Below are positions 52,163 through 63,016 of a stretch of 64,000 nt of DNA, piece by piece. Under the pieces are notes generated by a model. It made no database searches. It was not told where the DNA came from and saw only the letters and a list, made by a program, of their open reading frames with translations. This DNA is from Microplitis mediator (lineage: Eukaryota > Arthropoda > Insecta > Hymenoptera > Braconidae), in assembly GCF_029852145.1 (NCBI RefSeq), contig NC_079978.1, forward strand, positions 496,001 to 560,000, in the 5' to 3' direction. The translations under genes were made by a program, and so were the position numbers. Position 1 is the stretch's first letter, and every line of letters begins with the position of its first letter.

Positions 52163-52384
52163 TTACTTAAAATTAATCTTAAATAATAAATTTTACCCCA
52201 ATCATAATAAATAGTAAATAATAAATAATAAATTATAAATATATATGTATAATAACTATGGATCAATAGATTACGACAGTTTAAATACCAAATTATGTAT
52301 AAAAAAATAATATAACTTTTTTATTTAGTATTTTTGATTTTTCATAACAGCGATCTATTAAATATTTAATATTAATATTTTATA

Positions 52385-53766
52385 TTATATAACAATATTG
52401 TATTTGGTCTGTTGTGTTGACGCACTCGACGGAGTAATTGACGGATAAATATGAAGAGGAAGATCCCAAACCATCGTTTCGACATCAAGACTCGACGGTG
52501 CCTGCCAATCAATTGTATTCGCCATCGGCATGTCAATTACTTTCGTCGTCGTCACAAATTCAAAGTGCAGTCGCCACTTAAGTGTCACCAAGTCCGTAAA
52601 AAAATCCGGGGTAACGTGCAGCGGAATCGGCAGCACCAGTTGCGAGTATTTTAACCCTAGACAAACTTCGTGATGTTTATTGTAACTCATACGCGAGTTA
52701 TTTCCCTTGCCGCGTTTGTACTCGTCGGCGACGAGTTCCTCGGACTGGAGGGCAACTGAAACTTGGACGCAGGATACCGTTGCGTTGGAGAAATCAAAGG
52801 TCCCGACGATGTCCTCGCCTAGTTTATAAGAGTTTTTGAACAAACAAAACCGTACAACTCGTCCGCGTCCGTTGGTGATGTTGTAAAAATTCGGACTTCG
52901 GCGGGCTGTTAAATTTTGTAGAGTTTGCAGTGACATTTCCAGCGGGTTCTCGCGCTCTTGGGTTTCCATAAACGGGTTGTTGGGACTCAGATCAACGCTG
53001 TCATTGCATATTGCGACTTCTGGTAACTCTGAAATTAATTTTAAAAAAAACAAACATACAATTAAATCCTCAACTGACCTTGAAATTAAAATACGTATGT
53101 AAATAAATAAATATTTACCACTTAGAGATAAGACTCTGAAAGGAATTCTGAGCAATTTAATTGGTGAATTAACTCGTTGAGTACCAACGGTTATTTTATA
53201 AGAATATTTAACTGCTTGACCACGATAAGAAGGTGGCGCGTCACTTGGAATTGTTTCTCTATAAATATCTATCAGGAATTCAAAATAAAAATGCCATATA
53301 TTGATATCCAAACTTGATTATCCAGATTAATAATAAAAACTCACATGTTTTGCTTTCTCCAGGTGATAATCTTAAGTCACAAAATAAAATCTTGGGTTTT
53401 GTATTTACCACAGCATGGCCATTGTCTTTTTGCCATGGTACGAATGCAGTATCAGCATTTATTGCTGATGTACGGTTTGAAATTATTTTATCAGTTATAA
53501 CAATTTTGTCATTAGCTGAACACTGACAGTGGAGTTGAGCACTCGCCCAAGCCAATCCTTCAAAGACATCACTGAAAAATAAATTTTACCATAAATAATT
53601 AATAGTAATTAATAATTAATATCATAAATAATTGAATATCGTACCTGTGGCTCTGGGATTTTTGATGATTTGGATTAAGTGGGTTACTAAATGTAACATA
53701 ACATTCAATAACCTCACCTGAAAAATATACTGGCCCTTTTAATAACTTTCCAATGACTTCAATCAT
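52385..53766 (-). CDS. Rgp1: RGP1, RAB6A-GEF complex partner
   Basis: Arrestin-fold protein that with RIC1 forms the guanine nucleotide exchange factor for RAB6 at the Golgi. Four exons: 53766-53645, 53571-53345, 53268-53119 and 53028-52385, total 1143 nt (380 aa; human 391). Family text: MIEVIGKLLKGPVYFSGEVIEC at the start (beta-strand-rich arrestin N domain), LAWASAQLHCQC, KPKILFCDLRLSPGESKTY, PPSYRGQAVKYSYKITVG with QRVNSPIKLLRIPFRVL, SYKLGEDIVGTFDF, and VTLKWRLHFEFVTT near the C-terminus. It shares an upstream region of 223 bp with the divergent SAMD15-like gene and ends 222 bp from the convergent bHLH stop. Confidence 0.96.
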
Positions 53767-53989
53767 CGCTGCTGGTTAATTTAATTATAATTATAAATTA
53801 TTTATTTACAATCATCATTTTACAGTTTTTACAAATTATTTATAATACTTATTTTGTTTATAAATAAAACCTGACGTTCTGTACATTTTGACCAACACCA
53901 GCATCTGCATCATCAGTTGCAGACGTCAAGTTTGGGAATCAACTGACAGCTCCATCTTTAGGACCCGATTATTTAAAATTCATTTGAAA
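53767..53989. promoter_or_regulatory. presumed bidirectional promoter of RGP1 and SAMD15-like genes
   Basis: Only 223 bp separate the two divergent start codons, so both 5' UTRs and core promoters must fit here unless 5' introns exist. No TATA box is evident in either direction. The portion at 53870-53975 is less AT-rich than its flanks. Confidence 0.45.
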
Positions 53990-54809
53990 ATGACACAAAA
54001 AATTATTGACCTCGATAAATCACTAAGTGATAATTTCAATAAATTACCAGAGTAACAAGAAAATAATTGCTATTTATTTATAGAAATATTAATTAAGTAA
54101 TTAATTAGAGCTTTACACAATTTTCCAGTCAATCTAAACCTTTTTCACTGAAAAAAATTGCTGGAGATGTTGTCAATAATTTGCCGATGCCAGAATGCTG
54201 GGACTGGAGCATCCAAGATGTTGAAGATTGGATTATTAATGATATAAAATTACCGCAGTACAAAGTAATAGTAATTATTGATATCAATTTTGATTAATTG
54301 GAATAATTTTAATTATTTTACAGGATTGTTTTGTCAGAAATTTAATCAATGGGAGAAAATTATTTCTTTTGGAGGCGCGTTTACCGAAAATTGGAATTTA
54401 TGATTTCGAAGATATCAAAGTAATTAAAATATTATGATTAATTAATTATATATAATATGTATGATAGTTTAATTAATTTTGTTAATGGGCACAGAAAATT
54501 TCTAAAGCTATTCGAGAACTTTTCCAAGTTGAAAAACCCTCTTGGGGCAGAAGTATCTGTCTGCCGGCGAGATATCCGTTGACGATGTTCTTGGAATATA
54601 AAACTTCTATCGGACGTATTCATTTATCGACAACTAGGACTGATTACTTTAAAAAAATAGGAATACTTGATGACACAAAAGCTTATGATTATGATGGCGA
54701 AAATTTTTCAAAGCCCTGTAAATTTCCATACAGTTGCGTTGCACTGAGGAAAAGGAAAAATGTCTACGAAAAAATTGAATTCCCAAGACGTTTGAATAAA
54801 AATATTTAG
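53990..54809 (+). CDS. Samd15: SAM domain-containing protein 15-like
   Basis: Small protein with a sterile alpha motif, a helical protein-interaction domain. Four exons: 53990-54051, 54129-54264, 54324-54419 and 54495-54809, total 609 nt (202 aa). The SAM domain (about residues 43-112) reads CWDWSIQDVEDWI, LPQYKDCFVRNLINGRKL, LPKIGIYDFEDIKKISKAI. It is followed by the block IRELFQVEKPSWGRSICLP that continues the SAMD15 similarity. The C-terminus (about 130-202) is basic and without known domain. The human protein is longer at its N-terminus, which is low-complexity. Function is not established; in vertebrates it is testis-biased, which suggests a sperm or cilium role but is inference. Confidence 0.85.
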
Positions 54810-55110
54810 ACTTCAAATTACTTTAATAAAAGTATATAAAATATATTTAAAGTTTCTTTCCTCTATACAAATAAAAAAATTTATATAAGTATACATAAAT
54901 ATATAAGAAGTCAATATAATTAAAATACATATACTCGATTGTCAATTAATTAAAAAATATCATGGCTTATATAACTAATTTGATTATAAACTTTTGTGTA
55001 ATTAAAATATTCTAATGATAAACATAATTTATTTATAATTTTAAAAGACTGTCACTTAAAAAAGTGCTCTAAGATTGCACACTAAAATAAAAATTTATAA
55101 ATTTGGTAAA

Positions 55111-56518
55111 TTATTGCGAGGAAAATAAATCTTGTTGCGTATCATTCTTTGGTTCAACCACCGTCTGTGAGTCCTCGTATTTCAAATTAATATCTGAATC
55201 ATCACTATCATTGCCATTAGTCGCATCTTTATATTCGTTTTCATCAAATTGAAAAATTGAATTTTCCCGCTCTATTTTTTTAGCAATTTCATTAAACATC
55301 GTGTCTTCTTTTGATTCATCGCTTCCTGTTTCCATTTCCACTGAAACCTTTTCCAACATTTTCTGACTAGAATTGTCTCTCCTCATTCTTTTACTCGGAT
55401 AAATCGATTCCATTTTATCCTCATCCTCACTTTCATTGTCACTAACATCAGTAGATTTATCATACGCAGAGTCGGCTTTAGATAATTCTTTTATTTCATC
55501 TTTCAAATTTCTTATCAAGTCTTTTTTACTTTTTAAAATAAATAAAAATTTTCTACACAGCGCGCTCTCCATCGTGTTTTTCAAACACGTCATTTTGATC
55601 ATCGCCGCGTCCATGTCACTGATTTTTCGTTTCAAATTTTCATTTTCTTCTTTATATTTTACTTCACTCTCTTCTACAGTAGATTTGCTCACTAAAATAC
55701 TGTGTACGAGACGTGAAAATAATATTATATCATTAAATGGCTCACATTTTATCAACCCTCTGTTCCACACTCTCTTTTTCCAAGTCAGTACATCATTTTT
55801 TAATGAAAACTTTACTTCATTATCCTTGCCAGCAAGTTCATGTTTTATTTCCTGTAAATATTCTTCTGCTGTTTTTTGATATGTCTCTGCAGGTTCCGCA
55901 AGTTTTGCCTTTGAAATCTACAATTTAAATATTTAAATTAATATAATAAATAGTTTTATAAATTTTCATATTTAAAATAATAAATCCCATTAATAAAAGT
56001 ACTAAATATATATGTCTACAAATTTTAAGTAGAAAAATCAGTATACAGCAGCCAGGTAGTAAATTCTGTGAAGTAGTAAAAGGTAGCAACCGAAAAGTAG
56101 AAAAAGCTGTAAAATTAAGTGCGGGAAAATCCGTAGACTAAACCAGACAATGTTTAGTAAACATCACTAAGTACACTTGGGATTACAAGACTACAATACT
56201 AAATATTCAACCTTCAGAGTAATTTAGCATGAAAAATACCAGCAGGTATATTTTTTAAAAACTTCAAGGACAAATGGAGATTTAAAATTTTTAAAAACCG
56301 CACAATTGACAACTAAATTAGTAACTACAAAAAATAAGTAAAAAAAAAATAAATTTATTATTTAAACTATTTACCTGTCCTGCGAGCGGGAAATCATCGT
56401 TTCTTATAACATTCAAGTCAAGATTATCTTCAGTCCACTTGGCACACAAAATAATAAGTTTGTTATCAATGAAATTGGTGACTCGACAAGTTGTCACTTC
56501 ACTGACGTTCACATCCAT
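55111..56518 (-). CDS. XRCC4: XRCC4, non-homologous end-joining factor
   Basis: Partner of DNA ligase IV in nuclear double-strand break repair. Two exons: 56518-56375 and 55917-55111, total 951 nt (316 aa; human 336). The first exon encodes the start of the globular head (MDVNVSEVTTCRVTNF). Exon 2 completes the head (LTWKKRVWNRGLIKCEPF) and then gives a long coiled coil (KYKEENENLKRKISDMDAA, LCRKFLFILKSKKDLIRNLKDEI) in which XRCC4 dimerises and binds ligase IV. After that comes an acidic Ser/Asp/Glu tail with a basic patch PSKRMRRD, likely the nuclear signal, and acidic CK2-like sites (YDKSTDVSDNESEDED). The tail ends DLFSSQ, comparable to the EDLFDEI ending of the human protein. The 457-bp intron is long for this region. 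Primary sequence is diverged, so the call rests on domain order and these blocks. Confidence 0.85.
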
Positions 56519-56881
56519 TTTTTTTTATTAAAAATAAATATACTTTTAAAATAATTGTTGTTGTAAATTATTGCAATAAATTTATTTTGAATATTTAAAA
56601 AATTCCACTGACACAAAGTGCGACTAGAAGATCAACTGTCAGACTTGTTTGAGCTTGTGCTTGTCTGCTCCATTATCTAGCTGTTAATTCAACGCAGCAC
56701 TGACGTACCCTCTTTCTAGGAAACCATTAAATCCCTACTCTTCAATAGAAATCAGCTGATTCAATGGCCTACTGCGGTTGTCATGGTAACCGTTTAAAAA
56801 CTGACATAACATAGCACGTGGAACAGTTTGTCATTGTCCGTTTGATGCTTCTTCATATATTTATAAAACATACATGACATA
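56519..56881. promoter_or_regulatory. presumed bidirectional promoter of XRCC4 and IFT70
   Basis: A gap of 363 bp separates the divergent start codons. The centre (about 56625-56840) is less AT-rich than the flanks and includes the imperfect inverted motif GGTTGTCATGGTAACC at 56774-56789. The part GTTGTCATGGTAAC resembles an RFX X-box half-site pair (GTNRCC/RGYAAC type: GTTGTCATGGTAAC). RFX sites drive ciliary genes such as IFT components, which fits IFT70 about 95 bp downstream. Confidence 0.6.
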
Positions 56882-59800
56882 ATGACAGGTTTCATACAAA
56901 GTATTCATATACGAGATGGAGAATATACTAAAATTATTTACACTATGGTACGTAATTAATTATTAATTGACAGATGAATAAATTTAATTGATTATTATTT
57001 TTTCAGATCAAAGAGCAACGATATACTGACAGCATTCATGTACTGACAGATCTCCTGGCGTCTCACCCTGACGTAAATTTCTTGCTTATTTTTATTATAA
57101 TTAATTTGCGCATGTAATTTATCACTGGATTTAACTTTCAGTCAAGACCATGCCTGTCATTACTGGCCCATTGTTACTTTTACACCCAAGATTTCATCGC
57201 CGCGGCTGATTGTTATGAAAAACTAGTGCACTTGTGTCCAGATGAAAAACTTTACAAGCTTTATTATGCACAATCACTTCATCAAGCTTGCTTGTTCCAA
57301 GAGGCATGGAACGTGTGCCTGACGATTGCTAACCAGTCGAATTTAGACACTCAAGTTAAAAAGTTACAAGCGGCTATTAAGTATGGGCAAGAAGACATTA
57401 TCGCTGTGAAAAATCTTATTGACCAGTGTCCTGCTGATGACATTGATACGGAAATAAATTTAGGGTGTCTTTTGTACAAAGAGGAGCAGTATGAAAAAGC
57501 ACTGAAAAAATTTCTGAGCGCGCTACAGATTGCGGGATTCAAACCGCACTTGTCTTACAATGTCGCTCTGTGTTATTATAAGTTGAGAGAATATTCAGCA
57601 TCTTTGAAACACATCGGTAATTATATTGCAGTTAAATTAATTAATAATTGATAATATTTTTTTTAGAAAGATTTGATTGATAGTAAAGATTTTTAAAAAA
57701 ATTACAGCGGACATTATTGAGCAGGGAATTAGAGAACATCCAGAGCTGAGTGTCGGAGTAACGACTGAAGGAATTGAAGTCCGGAGTGTTGGTAACACGT
57801 TGACTTTACACGAGACTGCTTTGACTGAAGCTTTTAATTTAAAAGCGGCTATAGAATATCAACTGAAAAATTGTAAAAAACATTTTCGTTGAATAATTGA
57901 ATTTTAAATAAATATTCTATGAAAGATTAATAATAATTATTGTAGACGACGCAGCCAAAGAGGCTCTCACGGACATGCCACCTAGATCAGAAGAAGAACT
58001 GGATGCTGTGACATTACACAACCAGGCGCTAATTAACATGGACACTAAACCAAACGAAGGATTCGAAAAACTACAATTTTTGCTCCAGCAAAACCCATTC
58101 CCGCCTGAGACGTTTGCTAATTTACTTCTGCTGTACTGCAAGTTTCAATACTACGATCTAGCAGCTGATGTCCTAGCAGAAAATGTTCACTTGACTTACA
58201 AGTACCTGACTCCGGTAAGTATTAAAAAACTTTATAAAGTAAATGCACTTATTTATTATTAATTAAATATATACGATACAAATTATCGTATCGCAAATCT
58301 TAAGATTACAAATTATAAAAATTTTAAATTAATCAGAATGCTTAGACCTAGAGTGTTTACATTTCTTCGAATGTTTTTCACGATGAACGTCATCACTCGA
58401 ATCATCGCTAGAACTCTCACTGTGTTTTCTCTTCTTCTGCTTCGAGTGTTTCTTCTTTTTCTTCTTATGCTTTTTTTCCTCTTCATAAGAACTGTCATCC
58501 GAGCTGCTGCTAACCGACCGTTTTTTTTTACTTTTTTTCTTCTTCAACTTTTTGGGTTTTGATTTCTTGTCAGCTTTCAGTAATTTGTCCTCGTCAGGTA
58601 ATTGCTGCGGTACCGGCGTCTGCTGAGCCTCTACAGGCGGATCATCTTCAATCTCCGGTATCAAGTCATACTTTTTACCATCGAGTGATGAAAAACAATC
58701 ATGCTCGAAATGACCCTTTAATTTACATCTCTTGCATATTGAATTCAAAACAGCTTCAAGTTCAATAGCTTTCCTCTGTTGCGGAAACGGTTTTTTTTTC
58801 TGCTCATCGCGTTGCTGTTCTACTCCATTTGGATCCAAATCAGCACCATTGCCCTGATTGACAAATTTCATTGATAATCCGATTTTTCCATCATCACCAA
58901 TTGATATTATTTTACACCACACAGGTTCCCCGCGTTTTAATACTTCTGACACATCATCAACCCACGTTGAACTCACCTATTAATTTAAAATGAGAGTGAA
59001 TGTAGCAGACGTCAGGCAAATTTTAAATTCAAATAAATACAGTAAATAATTCAAAAAATAAAATTTAAAAAAAATGCGCATTTCAAAAATTTTGAAATTA
59101 AAACATAATTTTTTAACAAGATAAATTATTATTAACAAAATATGATAATTAGTACAAGTACCTGTGATTTATGTACTAATCCTTGTTGTTTACATCCAGG
59201 AATTTCGACAAAAGCTCCATAATTTTGTACTGCTGCAATTTTACCGCGAAATATTTCATTTATTTCACAGCGTGTCATTTTGAAATAATAATTAAATTTT
59301 TTTTTTAATTTACAACAATCATATTCTGTAATTTTTTATCACATTTACAATAAAAATCGATCAAAACATCGCAGATTTAAGGTTAGAGAAAAAAAAACAA
59401 ACGTCAGTTTCAGGGCCGTATAAAAAAATTTCTCTACATTTAAAAATAAAAAAAAAAACTTGGAATTTAAATTTAAAAATTTATTATTTCAGTATCTGTA
59501 CGATTTCTTGGACGCTTTAATAACTCAGCAGACGGCGCCAGAAGAAGCTTACAGGAAACTAGATGATCTTGCTAACAAACATTGCGAGACTCTGAGAAAA
59601 TTAGCAAAGCAAGTCCAGGAAGCGCGACTCAATCACGACGACAATGCTGTCAAAAAAACTGTCAATGATTACGACGAAACGTTAGAACGTTACATTCCTG
59701 TTTTAATGTCACAGGCTAAAATTTACTGGGACCTAGAGAACTATGTCCAGGTTGAAAAAATATTTCGCATGAGCGCTGACTTCTGTAATGACCACGACGT

Positions 59801-60500
59801 CTGGAGACTGAATGTCGCCCACACTCTTTTTATGCAGGAAAATAAATTCAAAGAAGCCACCGGTTTTTATGAGCCGATTGTCAAAAAGAAATATGACAGC
59901 GTAAATTTCAAAATACTTCTTACTTTACTTAATTATTTATCTGTCGCTTTAATTATTTTATTTTAACGGTTCCAGATCCTAGATGTGAGCGCGATAGTTC
60001 TTGCGAACTTGTGCGTGAGCTACATAATGACGACGCAGAATGCCGAGGCCGAGGAGCTGATGAAAAAAATCGAAAAAGAAGAAGAAACAGTTGCCTTTGA
60101 AGAGCAAGACAAAAAATTATTCCATTTGTGTATCGTTAATATGGTGATTGGTACACTCTACTGTGCCAAAGGCAACTACGAGTTTGGAATATCGAGAGTG
60201 ATGAAGAGTCTGGAGCCTTACAACAAAAAATTAGGCACTGACACCTGGTTCTATGCCAAGAGATGTTTCCTTTCGCTTCTTGAACAGCTGGCCAAGCAGC
60301 TCGTTGTCCTAAAAGACTCGACCATCCAAGAATGTATTCAATTTCTTGAGCACTGTGAAGCGTATGGTAAAGATGTCTCGACGATAATTGACCAGCCATA
60401 TGACATCAATGAACTCCCGTTGATTCCTGATGCGAAACATACTGTCACATATGAAGCGCGATTTTTGAAAGCGTTGTTTCTGAAAATACAAATGTCTTAA
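56882..60500 (+). CDS. IFT70: IFT70 / TTC30, intraflagellar transport TPR protein
   Basis: Core IFT-B subunit with tetratricopeptide repeats, which moves cargo in cilia and is linked to tubulin polyglutamylation. Seven exons: 56882-56947, 57007-57072, 57142-57616, 57708-57872, 57946-58214, 59493-59900 and 59976-60500, total 1974 nt (657 aa; human TTC30A 665). Near-identical blocks to the vertebrate protein: QAAIKYGQEDI, NLGCLLYKEEQYEKAL, RSVGNTLTLHETALTEAFNLKAA, MPPRSEEELDAVTLHNQAL, EGFEKLQFLLQQNPFPPETF, YLYDFLDALI, KYIPVLM-type text ERYIPVLMSQAKIYW, NDHDVWRLNVAHTLFMQEN, LANLCVSYIMTTQN and CAKGNYEFGISRV. The intron between exons 5 and 6 (58215-59492) contains ZCCHC17 on the other strand. In insects, ciliary genes serve sensory neurons and sperm. 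Confidence 0.97.
58329..59278 (-). CDS. ZCCHC17: ZCCHC17 / nucleolar protein of 40 kDa (pNO40), nested in an IFT70 intron
   Basis: RNA-binding nucleolar protein. Two exons: 59278-59162 and 58976-58329, total 765 nt (254 aa; human 241). The N-terminal S1 RNA-binding domain (residues about 1-80) reads GKIAAVQNYGAFVEIPGCKQQGLVH, with VSSTWVDDVSEVL and IGLSMKFVNQG. A CCHC zinc knuckle CKRCKLKGHFEHDC follows at about residue 120, then DGKKYDLIPEIEDDPP, as in the vertebrate orthologue. The last 90 residues are Lys/Ser/Asp-rich (KKKKSKKKRSVSSSSDDSS), a nucleolar-type basic tail. The whole gene lies in the 1278-bp intron 5 of IFT70 on the opposite strand. Its own intron (58977-59161) holds a MITE fragment. 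Confidence 0.95.
58989..59107 (+). repeat. truncated copy of the 24.2-kb foldback element
   Basis: From ATGAGAGTGAATGTAGCAGA the sequence follows the element at 24234-24355 with scattered differences over about 120 bp. Shared blocks include TGAATGTAGCAGAC, AATTTTGAAATTA and an AAATGCGC motif. The right half of the hairpin is missing. It sits in the ZCCHC17 intron, which itself lies in an IFT70 intron. Confidence 0.75.
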
Positions 60501-60635
60501 TCTTAATTAATTAATTATTTATTTTAAAAAATGACAAATTTAATTTATCATGACTGTAATTATTATAGCATAGAGTAGTAATTAAAAATAAAATAAATTA
60601 ATATATTGTAAGTAACTTATAATTTATTTACGTAA

Positions 60636-61559
60636 TTACAAAAGTGGTAATTTTTGTATGTACAATCTAATCCAGAACCATGATGTTATCAATGACAATG
60701 AGTACCAGGTGATAATGTAACTCAGATGTTCATTTCTCATGTGGACACGCGTCTGTCCAGCAATTGGACCACCACGTACACCATCTCCCACAACCAAGTC
60801 CATGAATATTGGGTCAGCATCAGCAGACTCTGCCATGGCCACGAGGTCTCGATGGAACCACAAATTACTAGCAGGTTTATTTTTCGGCATAAACGGAGCT
60901 CGTTCTTCATTCAGTCTCAGCAGTCCCGTTATCTCAACAGTACCAGGAACACGTCCCAGTTTATTAACGGGCATCTTTTCCAGCTTCTTGGGTATCCATC
61001 CGCGATTGACTAGAATCGTAAGATCACGGTCTTCTAATTTAAATGGAGTAATTATCCAATATCCAGTTCGCGCTCCGCTTCCACCGATCAAACCACCACC
61101 GCCTCCTTTTTCTGATGTTCCAGAACCGTCGACTATCAGACTCCTGGGGCCTATTGTGAACTCTTTGTCATACAGAAATTGTCCTTTTACTTTTATCGGG
61201 CAGTACTCCAATTCTGCAAGCTCGTGCAGATCTTCTGGTAGAGGTATCGGATCCGCAGTTGTCCTCTTTTTTAAATCTTCTATCAATTTCAGTTTCCATT
61301 TACGTCTCTCCACTTGCCAAGTGCCAAGAATGAATGTAATTATTGGTGCTCCCAATAATATGTATTTCATTGGACCTGGTGGTTTGTTGTGTTGATCATA
61401 TTCATTTTCACTTAAGCCTCTATCAAAAACACGTGACTTTGGTTTCGTTTTAGAGAATCTTAAGTCAGGACGTTCTAATTTATTTTCATTCATACAACGT
61501 ATGCTTATTAAATTACTTTTTCTTCTAAGAACCCGGGATGTAAGTGATAGTAAACTCAT
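60636..61559 (-). CDS. Surf1: SURF1, cytochrome c oxidase assembly factor
   Basis: Inner-mitochondrial-membrane protein needed for haem insertion and early assembly of complex IV. A single exon of 307 codons (human 300). The N-terminus is basic and Ser/Arg-rich (MSLLSLTSRVLRRKS), a mitochondrial presequence. The first membrane helix KYILLGAPIITFILGTWQV is followed by the signature QVERRKWKLKLI. The intermembrane domain carries YCPIKVKGQFLYDKE, GPRSLIVDGSG, GYWIITPFKLED, ILVNRGWIP and EITGLLRLNEE. A C-terminal helix reads YIITWYSLSLITSWFW. A glycine-rich loop (GGGGGLIGGSG) is an insertion relative to what I know of the family. It converges with IFT70 (135 bp between stops) and diverges from PSMD9. 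Confidence 0.97.
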   Translation of the reverse strand: MSLLSLTSRVLRRKSNLISIRCMNENKLERPDLRFSKTKPKSRVFDRGLSENEYDQHNKPPGPMKYILLGAPIITFILGTWQVERRKWKLKLIEDLKKRTTADPIPLPEDLHELAELEYCPIKVKGQFLYDKEFTIGPRSLIVDGSGTSEKGGGGGLIGGSGARTGYWIITPFKLEDRDLTILVNRGWIPKKLEKMPVNKLGRVPGTVEITGLLRLNEERAPFMPKNKPASNLWFHRDLVAMAESADADPIFMDLVVGDGVRGGPIAGQTRVHMRNEHLSYIITWYSLSLITSWFWIRLYIQKLPLL

Positions 61560-61848
61560 TTTTTATCAACACTCTGGTACCATAACCTCAATGACACTTT
61601 GATTAATTAATACTTATTAATTACTTTTTAATTGCTGCCAATATTTACCTGCTTCAATATTTTTTTTAAAATTAAATTATCATTTTTTTTTGGACTAAAA
61701 AAAAAATTTTAAGTGATGAAACAAATTTATTTTGTCGTTCATTAGAACAAATACGGCCCTGATGTATCAGCTGCTGACTGTCCATCTGGAGGGAGAAAAA
61801 AAATCCTAGTAAAGAGAAACGTGAAATGCGAAAATAAAAACAATAAAA
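61560..61848. promoter_or_regulatory. presumed bidirectional promoter of SURF1 and PSMD9
   Basis: The two start codons are 289 bp apart in divergent orientation. The sequence is AT-rich with no TATA box at a sensible position. Shared housekeeping promoters of this type are common; the assignment is from geometry only. Confidence 0.4.
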
Positions 61849-62766
61849 ATGGTGGTCGACATGGAGCTGGAAGATGCGAAAAAAAATGTATTGGATCTCA
61901 TCAAAGAAAAAGATGCTCTGGAAATGAAACTATTGGAGCTGAAGAATGTTTTAGAGAATGTAAGTCTTGTAAATTTGAATTTTGAATCAACTTCATTTAT
62001 TCAAATGGTTTATTTGGCTGTCTGTAGTTTCTCTAGGTGACTTGTATGTTTTTTGCGGGATAAAAAAATAATGAAATGAATTTTTTTAGAACCGTGTGGG
62101 TATGAATGATCCTTTGGTGGATGATCAAGATTATCCTCGAGCTGACGTGGACGTCTATCAAGTCCGACAGGCTCGAAGTGCAATAATATGTAAGATAACC
62201 CCTTTTTCAAATGGTCTTGTAAGTTTTCTATTGATCGGTATTCATTTTTTATAAATTTTACCAGGTCTCCAGAATGACCACAAGACTCTTATGAGAAGAA
62301 TCGAAGCTGGTTTGATGAAAGTGCATTCACTGGCAGGCAAAGGTGGTGAAGAATCTGCTGCCAGCCAAATGACAGCATCAGGAAACATTCAAGATGACGA
62401 TGAATTGCCGATGGAACCTTTCCTTCGAGTTAATCTCGTGTCTTCTGGGTCACCTGCTGAGCAAGCGGTAATTTATTTCAATACTTTTTTTAAAAATTTG
62501 ATATCATGTTTTCTGACTGAAAATTAATATTCTAGGGTATTGCTTTGAATGATCTTGTGATGGAATTTGGATCAATAAATGCCCAGAACTTCAGATCTCT
62601 GAAAGACATCGGAGATCTTGTGGAACAGAGCCGCTATAAGGAGATTATGGTGAAGGTCAAACGTGTCGACATGAAAGTGGTTGTTCTAACTCTGACACCT
62701 CGACCCTGGGCTGGCAAAGGATTGCTGGGATGTAATGTCATACCTCTGGAAGCAGTGGAGAGATAA
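61849..62766 (+). CDS. Psmd9: PSMD9, 26S proteasome assembly chaperone (p27/Nas2)
   Basis: Cytosolic chaperone that binds the Rpt5 tail during assembly of the proteasome base. Four exons: 61849-61959, 62090-62189, 62265-62467 and 62536-62766, total 645 nt (214 aa; human 223). The N-terminal coiled coil (residues about 1-37, KKNVLDLIKEKDALEMKLLE) is followed by MNDPLVDDQDYPRADVDVYQVRQAR, the family core. A PDZ domain then spans about residues 118-200 (PFLRVNLVSSGSPAEQAGI, LNDLVMEFGSINAQNF), ending with the usual LTPRPWAGKGLLGCNV. A second in-frame Met lies at 61861. Confidence 0.96.
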
Positions 62767-62970
62767 AGATACTAATATTTATTTTTTAAATACCAATCTT
62801 ATTATTGATCCATATTATCTATTATAGTTTTAATAAATTAATAATTCTTGTACCTTACATATATTTTTTTTAATATTCCTACAATCGATCTAATCCTTAA
62901 TTATCAATGCCGTCAATTTGAAAAACGATACGTTTTATCTTCCATAAGCTTTTACTCTTCTGAGAGAGAC

Positions 62971-63006
62971 TATAAATAGACTATAAATGCTGACAATAAA
63001 ATCAGT
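62971..63006 (+). promoter_or_regulatory. TATA box plus arthropod initiator of the secreted-protein gene
   Basis: TATAAATA at 62971-62978 is followed by TCAGT at 63002-63006, the arthropod initiator. The initiator A is 33 bases after the first T, a standard core-promoter spacing. The ATG follows at 63017, giving a 5' UTR of about 13 bases. A second TATAAA at 62982 is too close to serve this initiator. Confidence 0.75.
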
Positions 63007-63016
63007 GCAAAACAAA

